A stretch of DNA of 64,000 nucleotides from the NCBI RefSeq assembly GCF_001425025.1, contig NZ_LMDE01000010.1:640212-704211 (forward strand), read 5' to 3'. Below are positions 42,145 through 50,690 of this stretch, in pieces. The translations under genes were made by a program, and so were the position numbers. The notes below the pieces were generated by a model that had not been told where the DNA came from, did not search any database, and saw only the letters and a program-made list of their open reading frames with translations. This DNA comes from Nocardioides sp. Root122. Lineage in GTDB: Bacteria; Actinomycetota; Actinomycetes; Propionibacteriales; Nocardioidaceae. Position 1 is the stretch's first letter; each line of letters begins with the position of its first letter.

Positions 42145-42211
42145 CCGCCCGGTGGTCGGGCGGCAACGTCACGAACAGCTGGAGGAGGTGGACCGCGGGC
42201 GGTCCGCGGTC
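42145..42211 (-). terminator. paired hairpins after the MerR gene
   Basis: Perfect stems CCGCCCG-gtggt-CGGGCGG (42145-42163) and GACCGCGG-gcggt-CCGCGGTC (42191-42211), the latter overlapping the MerR stop codon. They separate the block from the gcvP promoter. No T-run. Confidence 0.6.
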
Positions 42212-42821
42212 AGCCCGTCTGGCGCGCGGCGCGGCGGGCGGCGAGCTCGTCGCCGGCGACCGGTGAGGCCGGCTCCTCGGCGGCACGCTCGCTGGGGAGC
42301 TCGGCCAGGGTGCCCTCGATCTCGCGCCAGACACCGCCGATCGCGATGCCGAAGACACCCTGACCACCCTGGAGCAGGTCGATGACCTCGTCGTTGCTGG
42401 TGCACTCGTAGACGGAGGCACCGTCGCTCATGAGGGTGACGCGGGTCAGGTCGTCGGTGCCGCGCTCACGCAGGTGGGTGGTGGCGGTGCGGATCTGCTG
42501 CAGCGAGATGCCGGCGTCGAGCAGCCGCTTGACCACCTTGAGGATCAGGATGTCGCGGAAGGAGTAGAGCCGCTGCGAGCCGGACCCGGCGGCGCCCCGC
42601 ACGCTCGGCTCGACCAGGCCGGTGCGGGCCCAGTAGTCGAGCTGGCGGTAGGTGATGCCGGCGGCGTTGCACGCAGTGGGGCCGCGGTAGCCGGTGTCGC
42701 TGGGCAGCGGCGAGACGTCGTCGTCGAACAGCAGGCCCTGCTCCTCGGCGAGCTCGGCAGCCTCCGCCGCAGCCTTGGCGCCGGCGGTGTCCGCGCCCTG
42801 TTCGTTCTCGTTGCTACCCAC
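42210..42821 (-). CDS. MerR-family regulator (Rv1830-like)
   Basis: 203 aa. MerR winged helix: AAGITYRQLDYWARTGLVEP, SGSQRLYSFRDILILKVVKR, LLDAGISLQQIRTATTHL. C-terminal part lacks ligand Cys residues. Ortholog of the second MerR gene in the conserved mycobacterial block Rv1828-Rv1830. GTG start with GGAGGG. Its promoter region holds GTTGAGGTTGA repeats also found upstream of garA. Confidence 0.85.
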   Translation of the reverse strand: MGSNENEQGADTAGAKAAAEAAELAEEQGLLFDDDVSPLPSDTGYRGPTACNAAGITYRQLDYWARTGLVEPSVRGAAGSGSQRLYSFRDILILKVVKRLLDAGISLQQIRTATTHLRERGTDDLTRVTLMSDGASVYECTSNDEVIDLLQGGQGVFGIAIGGVWREIEGTLAELPSERAAEEPASPVAGDELAARRAARQTG

Positions 42822-42984
42822 AGCAGACCCTCCAGGTCAGTTCCTCCGTTGTGCGGTAACTCCTGGGGGGAAGGATCCGTGCGGTGCCCGACGAGCGACA
42901 ACCACAGCGGTGGAGTTACAACAGAGACAGTTCAAGGTAAGCCCGAGGATCCGGCTTGTCCATCCACGGAGCGGCGTGTCGCAA

Positions 42985-43017
42985 CCCTCAACCTCAACTT
43001 GAGGGTGAGGGTTGAGC
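42985..43017. promoter_or_regulatory. GTTGAGGTTGA repeat cluster upstream of the Rv1830-like MerR gene
   Basis: CCTCAACCTCAACTTGAGGG followed by TGAGGGTTGAG: overlapping inverted copies of GTTGAG. The exact 11-mer GTTGAGGTTGA (reverse strand 42998-42988) recurs at 44834-44844 ahead of garA-ftsR. Confidence 0.5.
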
Positions 43018-43023
43018 CAGGAA

Positions 43024-43491
43024 TCAGTGCGCCTCGAAGTCGTCCGGCGAGACGTGGTCGAGGAACTCCCGGAACCGCTCGACCTCGTCCTCCTGCTCGG
43101 CCGGCACGGCCAGGCCCGCCTCCTCGAGCACCGACTCGGCGCACACGATCCGGGTGCCGGTGCGCAGGGCGAGGGCGATGGAGTCGGAAGGGCGGGCGCC
43201 CACCTCGGCTCCGCCGTCGAACACGAGCTGGGCGTAGAAGATGCCCTCCTGCATGTCGACGATGCGCACCTCGTCGAGCCGCTGACCGGTGGCCTCGAGC
43301 ACGTCGCGCATCAGGTCGTGCGTCAGGGGACGCGGCGGCGTGACCCCCTGCTGGGCGAAGGCGATGGCGGTGGCCTCCACCGCGCCGATCCAGATCGGCA
43401 GGTAGCGCTCGCCCGTCACCTCGCGCAGCAGCACGATCGGCTGGTTGGAAGGCATCTCGACACGGACACCGACGACGTCCATTTCCCGCAT
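43024..43491 (-). CDS. bifunctional nuclease family protein (DUF151, Rv1829-like)
   Basis: 155 aa. Conserved core LREVTGERYLPIWIGAVEAT, PRPLTHDLMRDVLEATG, ARPSDSIALALRTGT. Plant/bacterial relatives were described as bifunctional nucleases; activity here is not tested. ATG 43491 fits a leaderless mRNA (TAGGGT 6 nt upstream). Confidence 0.88.
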   Translation of the reverse strand: MREMDVVGVRVEMPSNQPIVLLREVTGERYLPIWIGAVEATAIAFAQQGVTPPRPLTHDLMRDVLEATGQRLDEVRIVDMQEGIFYAQLVFDGGAEVGARPSDSIALALRTGTRIVCAESVLEEAGLAVPAEQEDEVERFREFLDHVSPDDFEAH

Positions 43492-43497
43492 GCCACC

Positions 43498-43503
43498 ACC
43501 CTA
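43498..43503 (-). promoter_or_regulatory. -10 box of the DUF151 gene
   Basis: Reverse-strand TAGGGT, 6 nt before the ATG at 43491. Confidence 0.5.
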
Positions 43504-43535
43504 CCCACGTGGTGTGAGGCCGGGCGGGATCGGCG

Positions 43536-44276
43536 TCACCCGCGGTCGAGGCCGATCTTGACGAGCGTGGCGTGGAGGCGGACCGACAGTGCCGCGATGT
43601 CGGACACGGCGTCCTCGGCGCGTCCACGGGCCGCGGCGTCCCGGCCACGGGCGAGCGGGGCGACCACCTGCTGGACCAGGCCGACCTCGCGGTCCGCGGC
43701 GGTCTTGAACGCGCGGAGGTGGCGGGGCTCGAAGCCGAAGTCCGCCAGCTCGCGCGCGGTCTGCGCGACCACGAGGGCGTCGCTGTCGAAGTGACCAGTG
43801 CCCGTGCGGGCGCTGAGGAGGCCGTACTGCTCGAGCTGCGCGAGCAGGTCCTCGGAGATGTCGGCGACCTTGAGCAGCTCGCGGCGCGAGAGCCGCAGGT
43901 CGCTCGTGCGGCGGAACGACTCCGGGCTCGGCAGGCCGTCGGCGCTCAGCGCGACCTTCGGCACGGTCGGCACCACCGACTCGATCGGCGGCGGCTCGAG
44001 GCCGCGGTCGATGGCGTCGAGGTGGTCGCCGATGACCTTGAGCGGGAGGTAGTGGTCACGCTGCATCAGCAGGATGTAGCGCAGCCGCGCGACGTCGTCG
44101 CCGGAGAACTTGCGGTAGCCGGCGGCCGTGCGCTCGGGCTTGACCAGGCCCTTGTCCTCGAGGAAGCGGATCTTGGGGATGGTCACCCCGGGGAAGTCGG
44201 GCCGGAGCTGGTCGAGCACCTGCCCGATGTTGAACCGGGCGCCGCGACTCGAGCTCGCCGGCGTCGAGGCACTCAC
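43536..44276 (-). CDS. ftsR: MerR-family cell-division regulator FtsR
   Basis: 246-aa FtsR (Rv1828, Cg1631) ortholog. N-terminal MerR helix: FNIGQVLDQLRPDFPGVTIP, KIRFLEDKGLVKPERTAAGY. A C-terminal domain of about 130 aa follows (SRRELLKVADISEDLLAQLE, DSDALVVAQTARELADFGFE). In Corynebacterium FtsR activates ftsZ and so links to growth and division. GTG start 3 bp after the garA stop, so co-transcribed. Confidence 0.9.
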   Translation of the reverse strand: MSASTPASSSRGARFNIGQVLDQLRPDFPGVTIPKIRFLEDKGLVKPERTAAGYRKFSGDDVARLRYILLMQRDHYLPLKVIGDHLDAIDRGLEPPPIESVVPTVPKVALSADGLPSPESFRRTSDLRLSRRELLKVADISEDLLAQLEQYGLLSARTGTGHFDSDALVVAQTARELADFGFEPRHLRAFKTAADREVGLVQQVVAPLARGRDAAARGRAEDAVSDIAALSVRLHATLVKIGLDRG

Positions 44277-44279
44277 GGA

Positions 44280-44792
44280 TCAGCTGTCCGGGTGGGAGGA
44301 GAAGAAGACGAGGCGGTACTTGCCGATCTGGACCTCGTCCCCGTCGTTGAGCTCCACGGAGTCGATGCGGTCACGGTTGACGTAGGTGCCGTTGAGGCTG
44401 CCGACGTCGCTCACCGTGTAGCCGGCGCCCGACCTGCGGAACTCCGCGTGCCGGCGCGAGACGGTGACGTCGTCGAGGAAGATCTCGCTGTCGGGGTGGC
44501 GCCCGGCGCCGACCACGTCGGTGTCGAGCAGGAACCGCGACCCGGCACTCGGACCGCGCTGCACGACGAGCAACGCGTGCCCGGCGGGCAGGGCGTCGAC
44601 GGCAGCGGCATCGACCGGGCTCAGCTGGCGGTCCGAGGACTCGCGCTGGTCCGGCACCCCGAACGTGATGGTGGCGGTGGACTCCACCGGCGAGGCGCCG
44701 GTGTCCTCCCCGCCGAGCAGCTTGGTGCCGCACTGGGCACAGAAGCGGGCATCGTCAGGGTTCTGCTTGCCACAGGCGGTGCAGAACGGCAT
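44280..44792 (-). CDS. garA: FHA-domain protein GarA with N-terminal zinc ribbon
   Basis: 170 aa. Zinc ribbon C4xxC7...C18xxC21, then ESTATITFG, at the place of the phosphorylated Thr motif of GarA/OdhI, then an FHA domain with phospho-Thr binding residues Arg98 (GRHPDSE), Ser112/His115 (VSRRHAEF) and Asn134 (GSLNGTYVN). GarA controls 2-oxoglutarate dehydrogenase and glutamate metabolism under PknB/PknG. The typical ETTS string is changed here to STAT, so the phospho-site is an inference. Confidence 0.88.
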   Translation of the reverse strand: MPFCTACGKQNPDDARFCAQCGTKLLGGEDTGASPVESTATITFGVPDQRESSDRQLSPVDAAAVDALPAGHALLVVQRGPSAGSRFLLDTDVVGAGRHPDSEIFLDDVTVSRRHAEFRRSGAGYTVSDVGSLNGTYVNRDRIDSVELNDGDEVQIGKYRLVFFSSHPDS

Positions 44793-44820
44793 GGAAACTC
44801 CTCGACGGATCGACGCTGAA

Positions 44821-44844
44821 CCCTCAGCCGAGGGTTGAGGTTGA
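44821..44844. promoter_or_regulatory. GTTGAGGTTGA site upstream of garA-ftsR
   Basis: CCCTCAGCCGAGGG dyad followed by GTTGAGGTTGA (44834-44844), 30-50 bp before the garA ATG. Possible FtsR/MerR binding site, shared with the 42985 cluster. Confidence 0.5.
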
Positions 44845-44890
44845 CGGTTGTCCCGAACCTACCAGCCCGTGGCTGACGGGTCGCGGTGAA

Positions 44891-45277
44891 TCAGCCCTCG
44901 AGGCCAGCCTGGTAGGTGGCGGCGTCGAGCAGGCCGTCCACCTGTGCGGGGTCAGTGACCGTCACCTCGAACAGCCAGCCTGCCTCGTAGGGGTCGCTGT
45001 TGACCAGCTCGGGGGTCTGGTCCAGTGCCGCGTTGGTGGCCACCACCTCGCCGGTGACGGGGGCGTAGATGTCGCTGACCGACTTGGTGGACTCCAGCTC
45101 GCCACAGGTCTCCCCCGCGGTCACCGAGTCGCCCACCTGCGGCAACGAGACGTAGACGATGTCGCCGAGCGCGTCCTGGGCGAAGTCGGTGATGCCGACC
45201 CGTACGGAGCCCTCGGCGTCGCCGGGCGTGCGGATCCACTCGTGCTCGCTGGTGTACTTCAGGTTCTCCGGATACAC
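44891..45277 (-). CDS. gcvH: glycine cleavage system H protein
   Basis: 128 aa, full length. Lipoyl-bearing Lys65 in [15 protein letters not shown]; family parts [34 protein letters not shown] and [13 protein letters not shown]. Carries the aminomethyl group from GcvP to GcvT. GTG start with GAGGAG. Located in the conserved block between DUF881 and garA. Confidence 0.95.
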   Translation of the reverse strand: MYPENLKYTSEHEWIRTPGDAEGSVRVGITDFAQDALGDIVYVSLPQVGDSVTAGETCGELESTKSVSDIYAPVTGEVVATNAALDQTPELVNSDPYEAGWLFEVTVTDPAQVDGLLDAATYQAGLEG

Positions 45278-45366
45278 GGTGGCTCCTCGATGGGTCGCAA
45301 GGGTGGTGTCGCAAGGGGGGTACGGAACGGGTGCACGTGCAGGAACGAGACCGACTGTCGGGCAGG

Positions 45367-46191
45367 TTACTGGCCCGAGCCGAGCTCCGCATACTCGGGT
45401 CGCGTCGCCTCGCGCACGCTCGTGATCTCGACCGAGTCGAGCTCCTCGATGTCCACCGTCGCACCGTCCTCGCCGAACGTCTCGACCGGCCCGGTGGAGA
45501 AGGTGAGGGCGGTCCTGAGGATGTGCTGGTCCCCGATCACGTCGAGGACGTAGGGCGGCTCGAGGAGCTGGTCGTCGAGCTCGATCCCGCCGACGGCGTT
45601 CTCGAACGAGCTGTCGGCGCCGAGCCGGATCTCGTCGTTGAACTCCATCGCCTCGGCGCCCGCGGTCCGCAGCTCCTGGACCATGTCGAGCAGCGAGCCG
45701 ACCGCGACCCGGCTCGTCGACTCGGTGATGGTGACGCGCAGGCCGGGCCCGGACACGGGGACCAGGCCGGCGATGATGTTGAGGGTGCGCACCCGCTGCG
45801 CAGCCTCGTCCAGCGCCGCGGACCGGGCGCGGTTCTCGTCCTGCAGCTCGTCGCGTCGGGTCTCGAGGCGGTCCACCTCGCGCCGCGCGCGCTCGGCCGT
45901 GCCCGTGAGGCCGTCGAGGACCTGGATCAGCTCGCTCTCGCGGAGCCCGGCGTAGGTGTCGTTGGCCTTGGTGTCACGCACCTGCACGACGAACGCGAAG
46001 CCGAGCACCGCGAGCAGGACCGCGACGACCACCTGGCGGCGCGACGGCTTCACCACCGCGGTGCGCAGGCGCTCACGCCCCCTGTCTCCCCGCCCGTGCT
46101 CACGCCCTTGTTCACGGGCCGGCGTGCCGGGCGTGGGGGCCGACGGGGCCGTGCTGTCGGGCAGGTCGGGCAGGTCGGGCAGGTCAGGCAT
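45367..46191 (-). CDS. DUF881 family membrane protein (Rv1825-like)
   Basis: About 274 aa. A charged Pro/Asp-rich N-terminus ([11 protein letters not shown] from a 9-bp tandem repeat) precedes one transmembrane helix ([19 protein letters not shown]), a coiled coil ([20 protein letters not shown]) and the DUF881 domain ([30 protein letters not shown]). Function unknown; conserved next to division-linked genes. ATG 46191 chosen: GGAGG is 10 nt upstream, too close to the ATG at 46200. Overlaps the DUF1290 stop. Confidence 0.85.
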   Translation of the reverse strand: MPDLPDLPDLPDSTAPSAPTPGTPAREQGREHGRGDRGRERLRTAVVKPSRRQVVVAVLLAVLGFAFVVQVRDTKANDTYAGLRESELIQVLDGLTGTAERARREVDRLETRRDELQDENRARSAALDEAAQRVRTLNIIAGLVPVSGPGLRVTITESTSRVAVGSLLDMVQELRTAGAEAMEFNDEIRLGADSSFENAVGGIELDDQLLEPPYVLDVIGDQHILRTALTFSTGPVETFGEDGATVDIEELDSVEITSVREATRPEYAELGSGQ

Positions 46192-46516
46192 GGAAGACAT
46201 GCCTCCGGATGGCGGCGACGTTCGAGAAGATCCGGATGCCCAGCACGACGATGACGCCGGTGGTCAGCTGGGCGCCGACGCCGAGCTGGTCGCCGAGGTA
46301 GACGATGGCCGCGGCGATGACCACGTTGCTGACGAACGAGACCACGAAGACCTTGTCGTCGAAGATGCCGTCGAGGTAGGCGCGCAGGCCGCCGAAGACC
46401 GCGTCGAGCGCCGCCACCACCGCGATGGGGAGGTAGGGCTGCAGGCTCAGCGGCACGTCGGGAGCGAAGACCAGCCCGGCGATGATGCCGAACAGCAGTC
46501 CCAGGGCGGCAATCAC
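46184..46516 (-). CDS. DUF1290 small basic membrane protein (Rv1824-like)
   Basis: 110 aa with three or four hydrophobic helices (MIAALGLLFGIIAGLVFAP, LPIAVVAALDAVFGGLRAYL, VVSFVSNVVIAAAIVYLG). Always encoded between two DUF881 genes. GTG start overlaps the upstream stop by 4 bp (GTGA). No biochemical role known to me. Confidence 0.9.
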   Translation of the reverse strand: MIAALGLLFGIIAGLVFAPDVPLSLQPYLPIAVVAALDAVFGGLRAYLDGIFDDKVFVVSFVSNVVIAAAIVYLGDQLGVGAQLTTGVIVVLGIRIFSNVAAIRRHVFHA

Positions 46517-47397
46517 GGCGCGCTCCCCTCTTGCGTCTGGCCGTCCGGATCGGCGTTGAGCTCGATCACATCACGCAGGTCCGGCTCGGGTGCCGCCGGA
46601 AGGCGCATGTCGTCGACATTCTCCGCCGAGTAGACGAACCCGAGCCCGTTGACCAGGGCGAACCACTCCTGGCCCTCGCTCGTCTGCAGCAGGCGGGCCT
46701 GCAGGGTCCGGGGGTCGCCGATCGCGGACACGACGTAGGGCGCGTTGACCGGGCGGCCGTTGACGTGCACCGCACGGTTGGTGTTGCGGATGCCGCCCAG
46801 CACGTTGATCCGCTGGTCGTTGACGGCGATCGCCTCCGCCCCGGCCTCCCACAGCCCGTCGACGAGGAAGGCCAGGTCCTCGTCGCGGATCTCGCTGTCC
46901 ACGTCGACGTCGGCCCGGTTGTCGACGGTGATCCGCACCCCGGGGCCGTGCACGGCAGCGAAGCCGGTGTTGAGCTCGGCGCGTCGGACGCGGCCCCCGA
47001 GGTCGTCGAGCTGCCCCTGGATGCGGGTGTTGGCGCTGACGACCGACTGGTTGGTGTTGGTCAGCCCGGCCACCTGCGACTGGAGGTCGCGCAGCTCGTC
47101 GCGCTTGGCGTCGATCTGACCGACCAGCGCGGCTCGGCTCAGCTCGTTGACCTCGGCCTCGCGGTCGGTCTGCACGGCCACCACGGCGCCCATGATGCCG
47201 AGCGCGGCCACCGCCACCAGGCTGATCCAGTGAGGGCGTCGGCCTTGGGACGGTGCCTGCCCCGCGGCCGCGCGCTGCTGGGCGACGTGCGCTTAGTCCT
47301 CGTCCATCGAGCGCGCGGTGATCAGGGTCAGCAGCGGAGTGGTGACGTGGTCGGGCAGCCGCCGGTCGGTGTCCGGGTGCTCGCGGGTCTCAGCCAT
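46513..47397 (-). pseudogene. DUF881 family membrane protein (Rv1823-like) interrupted by an in-frame TAA
   Basis: Reading from ATG 47397 gives MAETREHPDT...RSMDED, then TAA at 47295-47293, then the frame continues AHVAQQRAAAG and RRPHWISLVAVAALGIMGAV through a full DUF881 domain to 46513. I recall relatives reading SLDEDY-HVA at this point, so TAA replaces Tyr (TAC or TAT). No ATG/GTG/TTG exists between the stop and GTG 47217, which lies inside the transmembrane helix. Either a real nonsense mutation with weak restart at 47217 (234 aa) or a sequencing error. Its ATG overlaps the phosphatidyltransferase end by 8 bp. Confidence 0.8.
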
Positions 47398-47989
47398 GGT
47401 CGGTCGCCGCCGACGTACGGCGCGGGGTCTCGCGCAGGAGCGTGCGCACCTGCCAGGCGTAGAGCACGCCGGCCCACCAGTAGAGGCCGATGCCCCACCA
47501 GGCGAACGCCCAGCCGAAGTTGCGGGCCAGCGTGGCCACGACGCCGGTGCCCTCGCCGAGGAGCAGCAGCGGGAAGGCGTAGAGCAGGTTGAAGGTGGCG
47601 GCCTTGCCGAGGAAGTGCACGGGGAGCGCCGAGAAGCCGCGGGTGCGCAGGAACGGGACCAGTCCCCAGAGGAAGAGGTCGCGCAGCGGGAGGGCGACGG
47701 CCACCCACCACGGGATGATGTCACGGAGGAACAGCCCGACGACGACCGCGAGGATGTAGAGCCGGTCGGCGACGGGGTCGAGGATCTCGCCCAGCGTGGA
47801 GTACTGGTTGAGCCGTCGGGCCAGCCAGCCGTCGAGGTAGTCGGTGAACCCGGCGACCATCAGCAGGGCGAGCGCGATGGCGTCCTGCTCGGGCCCGAGG
47901 ACGAGCCACAGGAACAGGGGTACGCCGGCGAGCCGCACCAGACTGATGATGTTCGGCACGGTCCAGACGCGGCTCGCTCCCTCGGACAC
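47390..47989 (-). CDS. CDP-alcohol phosphatidyltransferase family protein
   Basis: 199-aa integral membrane enzyme of phospholipid synthesis (PgsA/PgsA2 group). The full catalytic motif DG-x2-AR-x8-G-x3-D-x3-D is present: D53, G54, A57, R58, G67, D71, D75. Six hydrophobic segments. Likely makes phosphatidylglycerol-phosphate or cardiolipin-type lipids (Rv1822/pgsA2 position). GTG start; TAGGGT lies 6 nt upstream, so leaderless. Confidence 0.9.
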   Translation of the reverse strand: MSEGASRVWTVPNIISLVRLAGVPLFLWLVLGPEQDAIALALLMVAGFTDYLDGWLARRLNQYSTLGEILDPVADRLYILAVVVGLFLRDIIPWWVAVALPLRDLFLWGLVPFLRTRGFSALPVHFLGKAATFNLLYAFPLLLLGEGTGVVATLARNFGWAFAWWGIGLYWWAGVLYAWQVRTLLRETPRRTSAATDHG

Positions 47990-47995
47990 GCCCTG

Positions 47996-48001
47996 ACCCT
48001 A
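47996..48001 (-). promoter_or_regulatory. -10 box of the CDP-alcohol phosphatidyltransferase gene
   Basis: Reverse-strand TAGGGT, 6 nt before the GTG at 47989; probably the promoter of the DUF881/DUF1290 operon. Confidence 0.5.
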
Positions 48002-48009
48002 TCCAGCGC

Positions 48010-49074
48010 TCACGCGAGGTCGGCGCCGGACACGTCGTGGTGCGCGGCGTCGCGGATCTCGCCCACCAGCTCCTCCAGCACGTCCTCGAGGGTGACCAGG
48101 CCGATCACCGTGCCGTCACGCTGGACGACCCGGGCCATGTGGGCGCCCTTGACCTGCAGGCTCTCGAGCGCGTCGTGGAGCAGGTCGTCGGGGTGCACGG
48201 ACGCGAACGGTCGGATCCACTTGTCCTCGATCACGCGCGAGCGCTTCTCCTCGTCGGTCTCGAGGGCGTCCTTGATGTGGAGGTAGCCCAGCAGCGACCC
48301 GTCGGGCGCCGCCACCGGGAAGCGGCTGAAGCCGGTCGAGGCACACAGTGCCTCCACGTCCGCCACGGTCGACCCGGGTGAGACGGTGGCCAGGGTGTCG
48401 GGCGTCATCAGGATCGACCCGACCGCCTTCTCGGTGAAGCCGAGCGCGCCGGCGAGCCGGTCGTACTCCTCGGCCTCGATGAGGCCCTCGCCGCGCGACT
48501 CCTCGACGAGGGCCGCGACCTCCTCGCGGGTGAAGCTCGAGCTCACCTCGTCCTTCGGCTCGATCCGCAGCAGCCGCAGGACGCCGTTGGCGATCAGGTT
48601 CATGACGGCGATCAGCGGTCGCAGGACCGTGACGATGGCCATCATCGGCGGGCTGAGGACCAGGGCCGCGCGGTCGGGGCCGGCGAGCGCGATGTTCTTG
48701 GGCACCATCTCGCCGAGCACCACGTGCAGGTAGACCACGATCGACATGGCCACCACGAACGAGATCGGGTGGAGCAGGTTGTCGGGGATGTGCAGCCGGT
48801 GGAACGCCGGCTCGAGCAGGTGGGCCACGGCGGGCTCGCCGATGGCACCGAGCCCCAGCGAGCAGACGGTGATGCCGAGCTGGGCACCCGCCATCACCAG
48901 CGAGACGTTCTCCATCGCGCGCAGGGTGGTGCGGGCGGCGCGGGAGCCCTCCTGCGCGCGCGGCTCGATCTGGCTGCGGCGTGCGGACAGCAGGGCGAAC
49001 TCCGCGCCCACGAAGAAGGCGTTGAGGGCCAGCAGCACGACCGCCAGCACGACGCCGAAGAGGTCACCGCTCAC
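48010..49074 (-). CDS. CNNM/CorC-type hemolysin-family membrane protein (second of a pair)
   Basis: 354 aa. A CNNM transmembrane domain (three to four helices: FGVVLAVVLLALNAFFVGAE, GEMVPKNIALAGP) followed by two CBS domains (VGSILMTPDTLATVSPGST; VTLEDVLEELVGEI). Relatives bind nucleotides and are tied to Mg2+ export. It overlaps the upstream paralogue by 11 bp. Lacks the C-terminal transporter-associated domain seen in the partner. Confidence 0.88.
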   Translation of the reverse strand: MSGDLFGVVLAVVLLALNAFFVGAEFALLSARRSQIEPRAQEGSRAARTTLRAMENVSLVMAGAQLGITVCSLGLGAIGEPAVAHLLEPAFHRLHIPDNLLHPISFVVAMSIVVYLHVVLGEMVPKNIALAGPDRAALVLSPPMMAIVTVLRPLIAVMNLIANGVLRLLRIEPKDEVSSSFTREEVAALVEESRGEGLIEAEEYDRLAGALGFTEKAVGSILMTPDTLATVSPGSTVADVEALCASTGFSRFPVAAPDGSLLGYLHIKDALETDEEKRSRVIEDKWIRPFASVHPDDLLHDALESLQVKGAHMARVVQRDGTVIGLVTLEDVLEELVGEIRDAAHHDVSGADLA

Positions 49075-50434
49075 GGTCGGCCTCCCCCGCCTGGTCGGTC
49101 TCGCCGGCCACCACCCGCAGGTCGAGCCGGTCGATGCGCAGCCCGTCCATCCGCTCGACCGTGAGGGTCACCAGCCGCTCGCGCAGCTCGTTGGGGTCGG
49201 TGCGGTCGGGGACCGGCACCTCGATCCGGTCGCCCGGAGCGGGGATCTTGCCGAGCTCGCGCATGACCAGGCCGGCCACGGTGTCGTAGTCATCGTGGTC
49301 GGGCAGCTCCACGTCCGTGGCGTCCTCGACCTCGTCGGGACGCAGCAGGCCCGAGAGCGTCCAGCTGCCGTCGCGCCGCTGACGGATGCGCGAGCCGAGC
49401 CGGTCGTGCTCGTCGGAGATGTCGCCGACGATCTCCTCGACGACGTCCTCGAGCGTCACGATGCCGGCGTGGCCGCCGTACTCGTCGAGGACGACGGCCA
49501 TCTGGAAGCCGTCCTGGCGCAACAACGCCAGCAGCGGGTCGAGCCGCAGGCTGTCGGGCACGACGACGGGCTTCACCATGATGTGCTTGATCCGCGTGGT
49601 GGCGCGCTCGTGCACGGGAACCGCGACAGCGTGCTTGACGTGGACCGTGCCCACGACGGTGTCCTCGGCGTCGAGCACCGGGAAGCGTGAGTGGCCGGTC
49701 TGACGGGCGAGCTCTATCACGGAGGACACCCGGTCGCCGTCCTCCACGGTGGTGGTCCGCACCCGGGGCGTCATGATCTCGCCGGTGGTGCGCGTGCCGA
49801 ACTCGACCGAGCGCTCGACGAGCTCGGCGGTCTCCGCGTCGAGCGTGCCCTGGTCGGCCGAGCGCTGGACCAGCGAGGCCAGCTCCTGGGAGCTGCGCGC
49901 CGAGCGGAGCTCCTCCTGCGGCTCGATGCCGAGACGGCGCACGATCAGGTTGGCGGAGCCGTTGAGCGCGCGGATCGGGCCCCTGGTCAGCGCGGTGAAG
50001 CCGCGCATGAACCCCTGCGTGGTGCGCGCGGTCTCGAGCGGGCGGGCGATGGCGATGTTCTTCGGCACCATCTCGCCGAAGATCATCGTGAGGACCGTGC
50101 CCAGCGCCAGGCCCAGGCCGAGCGACAGGGGCGTCACCGCGCCGTCCGGCAGGCCGGCCGCGGCGAGCGGCTCGTCGATGAGGTCGGCGATCGCGGGCTC
50201 GGCCAGGAAGCCGATCGCGAGGTTGGTGACCGTGATGCCCACCTGGGCACCGGAGAGCTGCGTCGACAGGGAGCGGAGCGCGATCTGCACGCCACGCGCT
50301 CCCTCGTCGCCGTCGGCGGCGGCCCGGTCGACCGTGGGGCGGTCGACGGTGACGAAGGCGAACTCGGCGGCCACGAACAGGCCGCAGGCGGCCACGAGGG
50401 CCAGCGAGACGAGCAGCAGCACGAGGGGGGTCAC
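49064..50434 (-). CDS. CNNM/CorC-type hemolysin-family membrane protein with CorC C-terminal domain
   Basis: 456 aa. CNNM domain (LLVSLALVAACGLFVAAEFA, IFGEMVPKNIAIARP), two CBS domains (IMTPRVRTTTVEDGDRVSSV; IVTLEDVVEEIVGDISDEHD) and a C-terminal CorC_HlyC domain (WTLSGLLRPDEVEDATDVEL). GTG 50434 chosen; GTG 50443 is in frame with no better ribosome site. Tandem with the shorter paralogue; the pair matches Rv1842c-Rv1841c. Confidence 0.88.
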   Translation of the reverse strand: MTPLVLLLVSLALVAACGLFVAAEFAFVTVDRPTVDRAAADGDEGARGVQIALRSLSTQLSGAQVGITVTNLAIGFLAEPAIADLIDEPLAAAGLPDGAVTPLSLGLGLALGTVLTMIFGEMVPKNIAIARPLETARTTQGFMRGFTALTRGPIRALNGSANLIVRRLGIEPQEELRSARSSQELASLVQRSADQGTLDAETAELVERSVEFGTRTTGEIMTPRVRTTTVEDGDRVSSVIELARQTGHSRFPVLDAEDTVVGTVHVKHAVAVPVHERATTRIKHIMVKPVVVPDSLRLDPLLALLRQDGFQMAVVLDEYGGHAGIVTLEDVVEEIVGDISDEHDRLGSRIRQRRDGSWTLSGLLRPDEVEDATDVELPDHDDYDTVAGLVMRELGKIPAPGDRIEVPVPDRTDPNELRERLVTLTVERMDGLRIDRLDLRVVAGETDQAGEADRER

Positions 50435-50690
50435 GACGCGCACCCGGCGGTCAGGGCGGTCGTGCGGGGACTTTGACTCTCCATGGCGAGTGCTGGGGAT
50501 TCCTGTTCTTCGGCGTCTGCTCCGGCGTCGGTCCGCCGTGTCGGCGAGCCCACAGACTAGCGGCTGGGCCAAGGTTCGCCCCAGTCGTCGTGTCGCTTTG
50601 GGAAGGGTCCACCGGGCGCCCTAGTGTTGCCCCGACATCGGGGCGGCAGACGTGCGCCTTCACGGGTTTCGGGGCGAAGGAATGGCGTAC

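Noticed and set aside
46155..46190. GGGCAGGTC tandem units suggesting a repeat element.
   Set aside because: Encodes PDLPDLPDL in the DUF881 N-terminus; a short in-frame expansion rather than a mobile or structural repeat.
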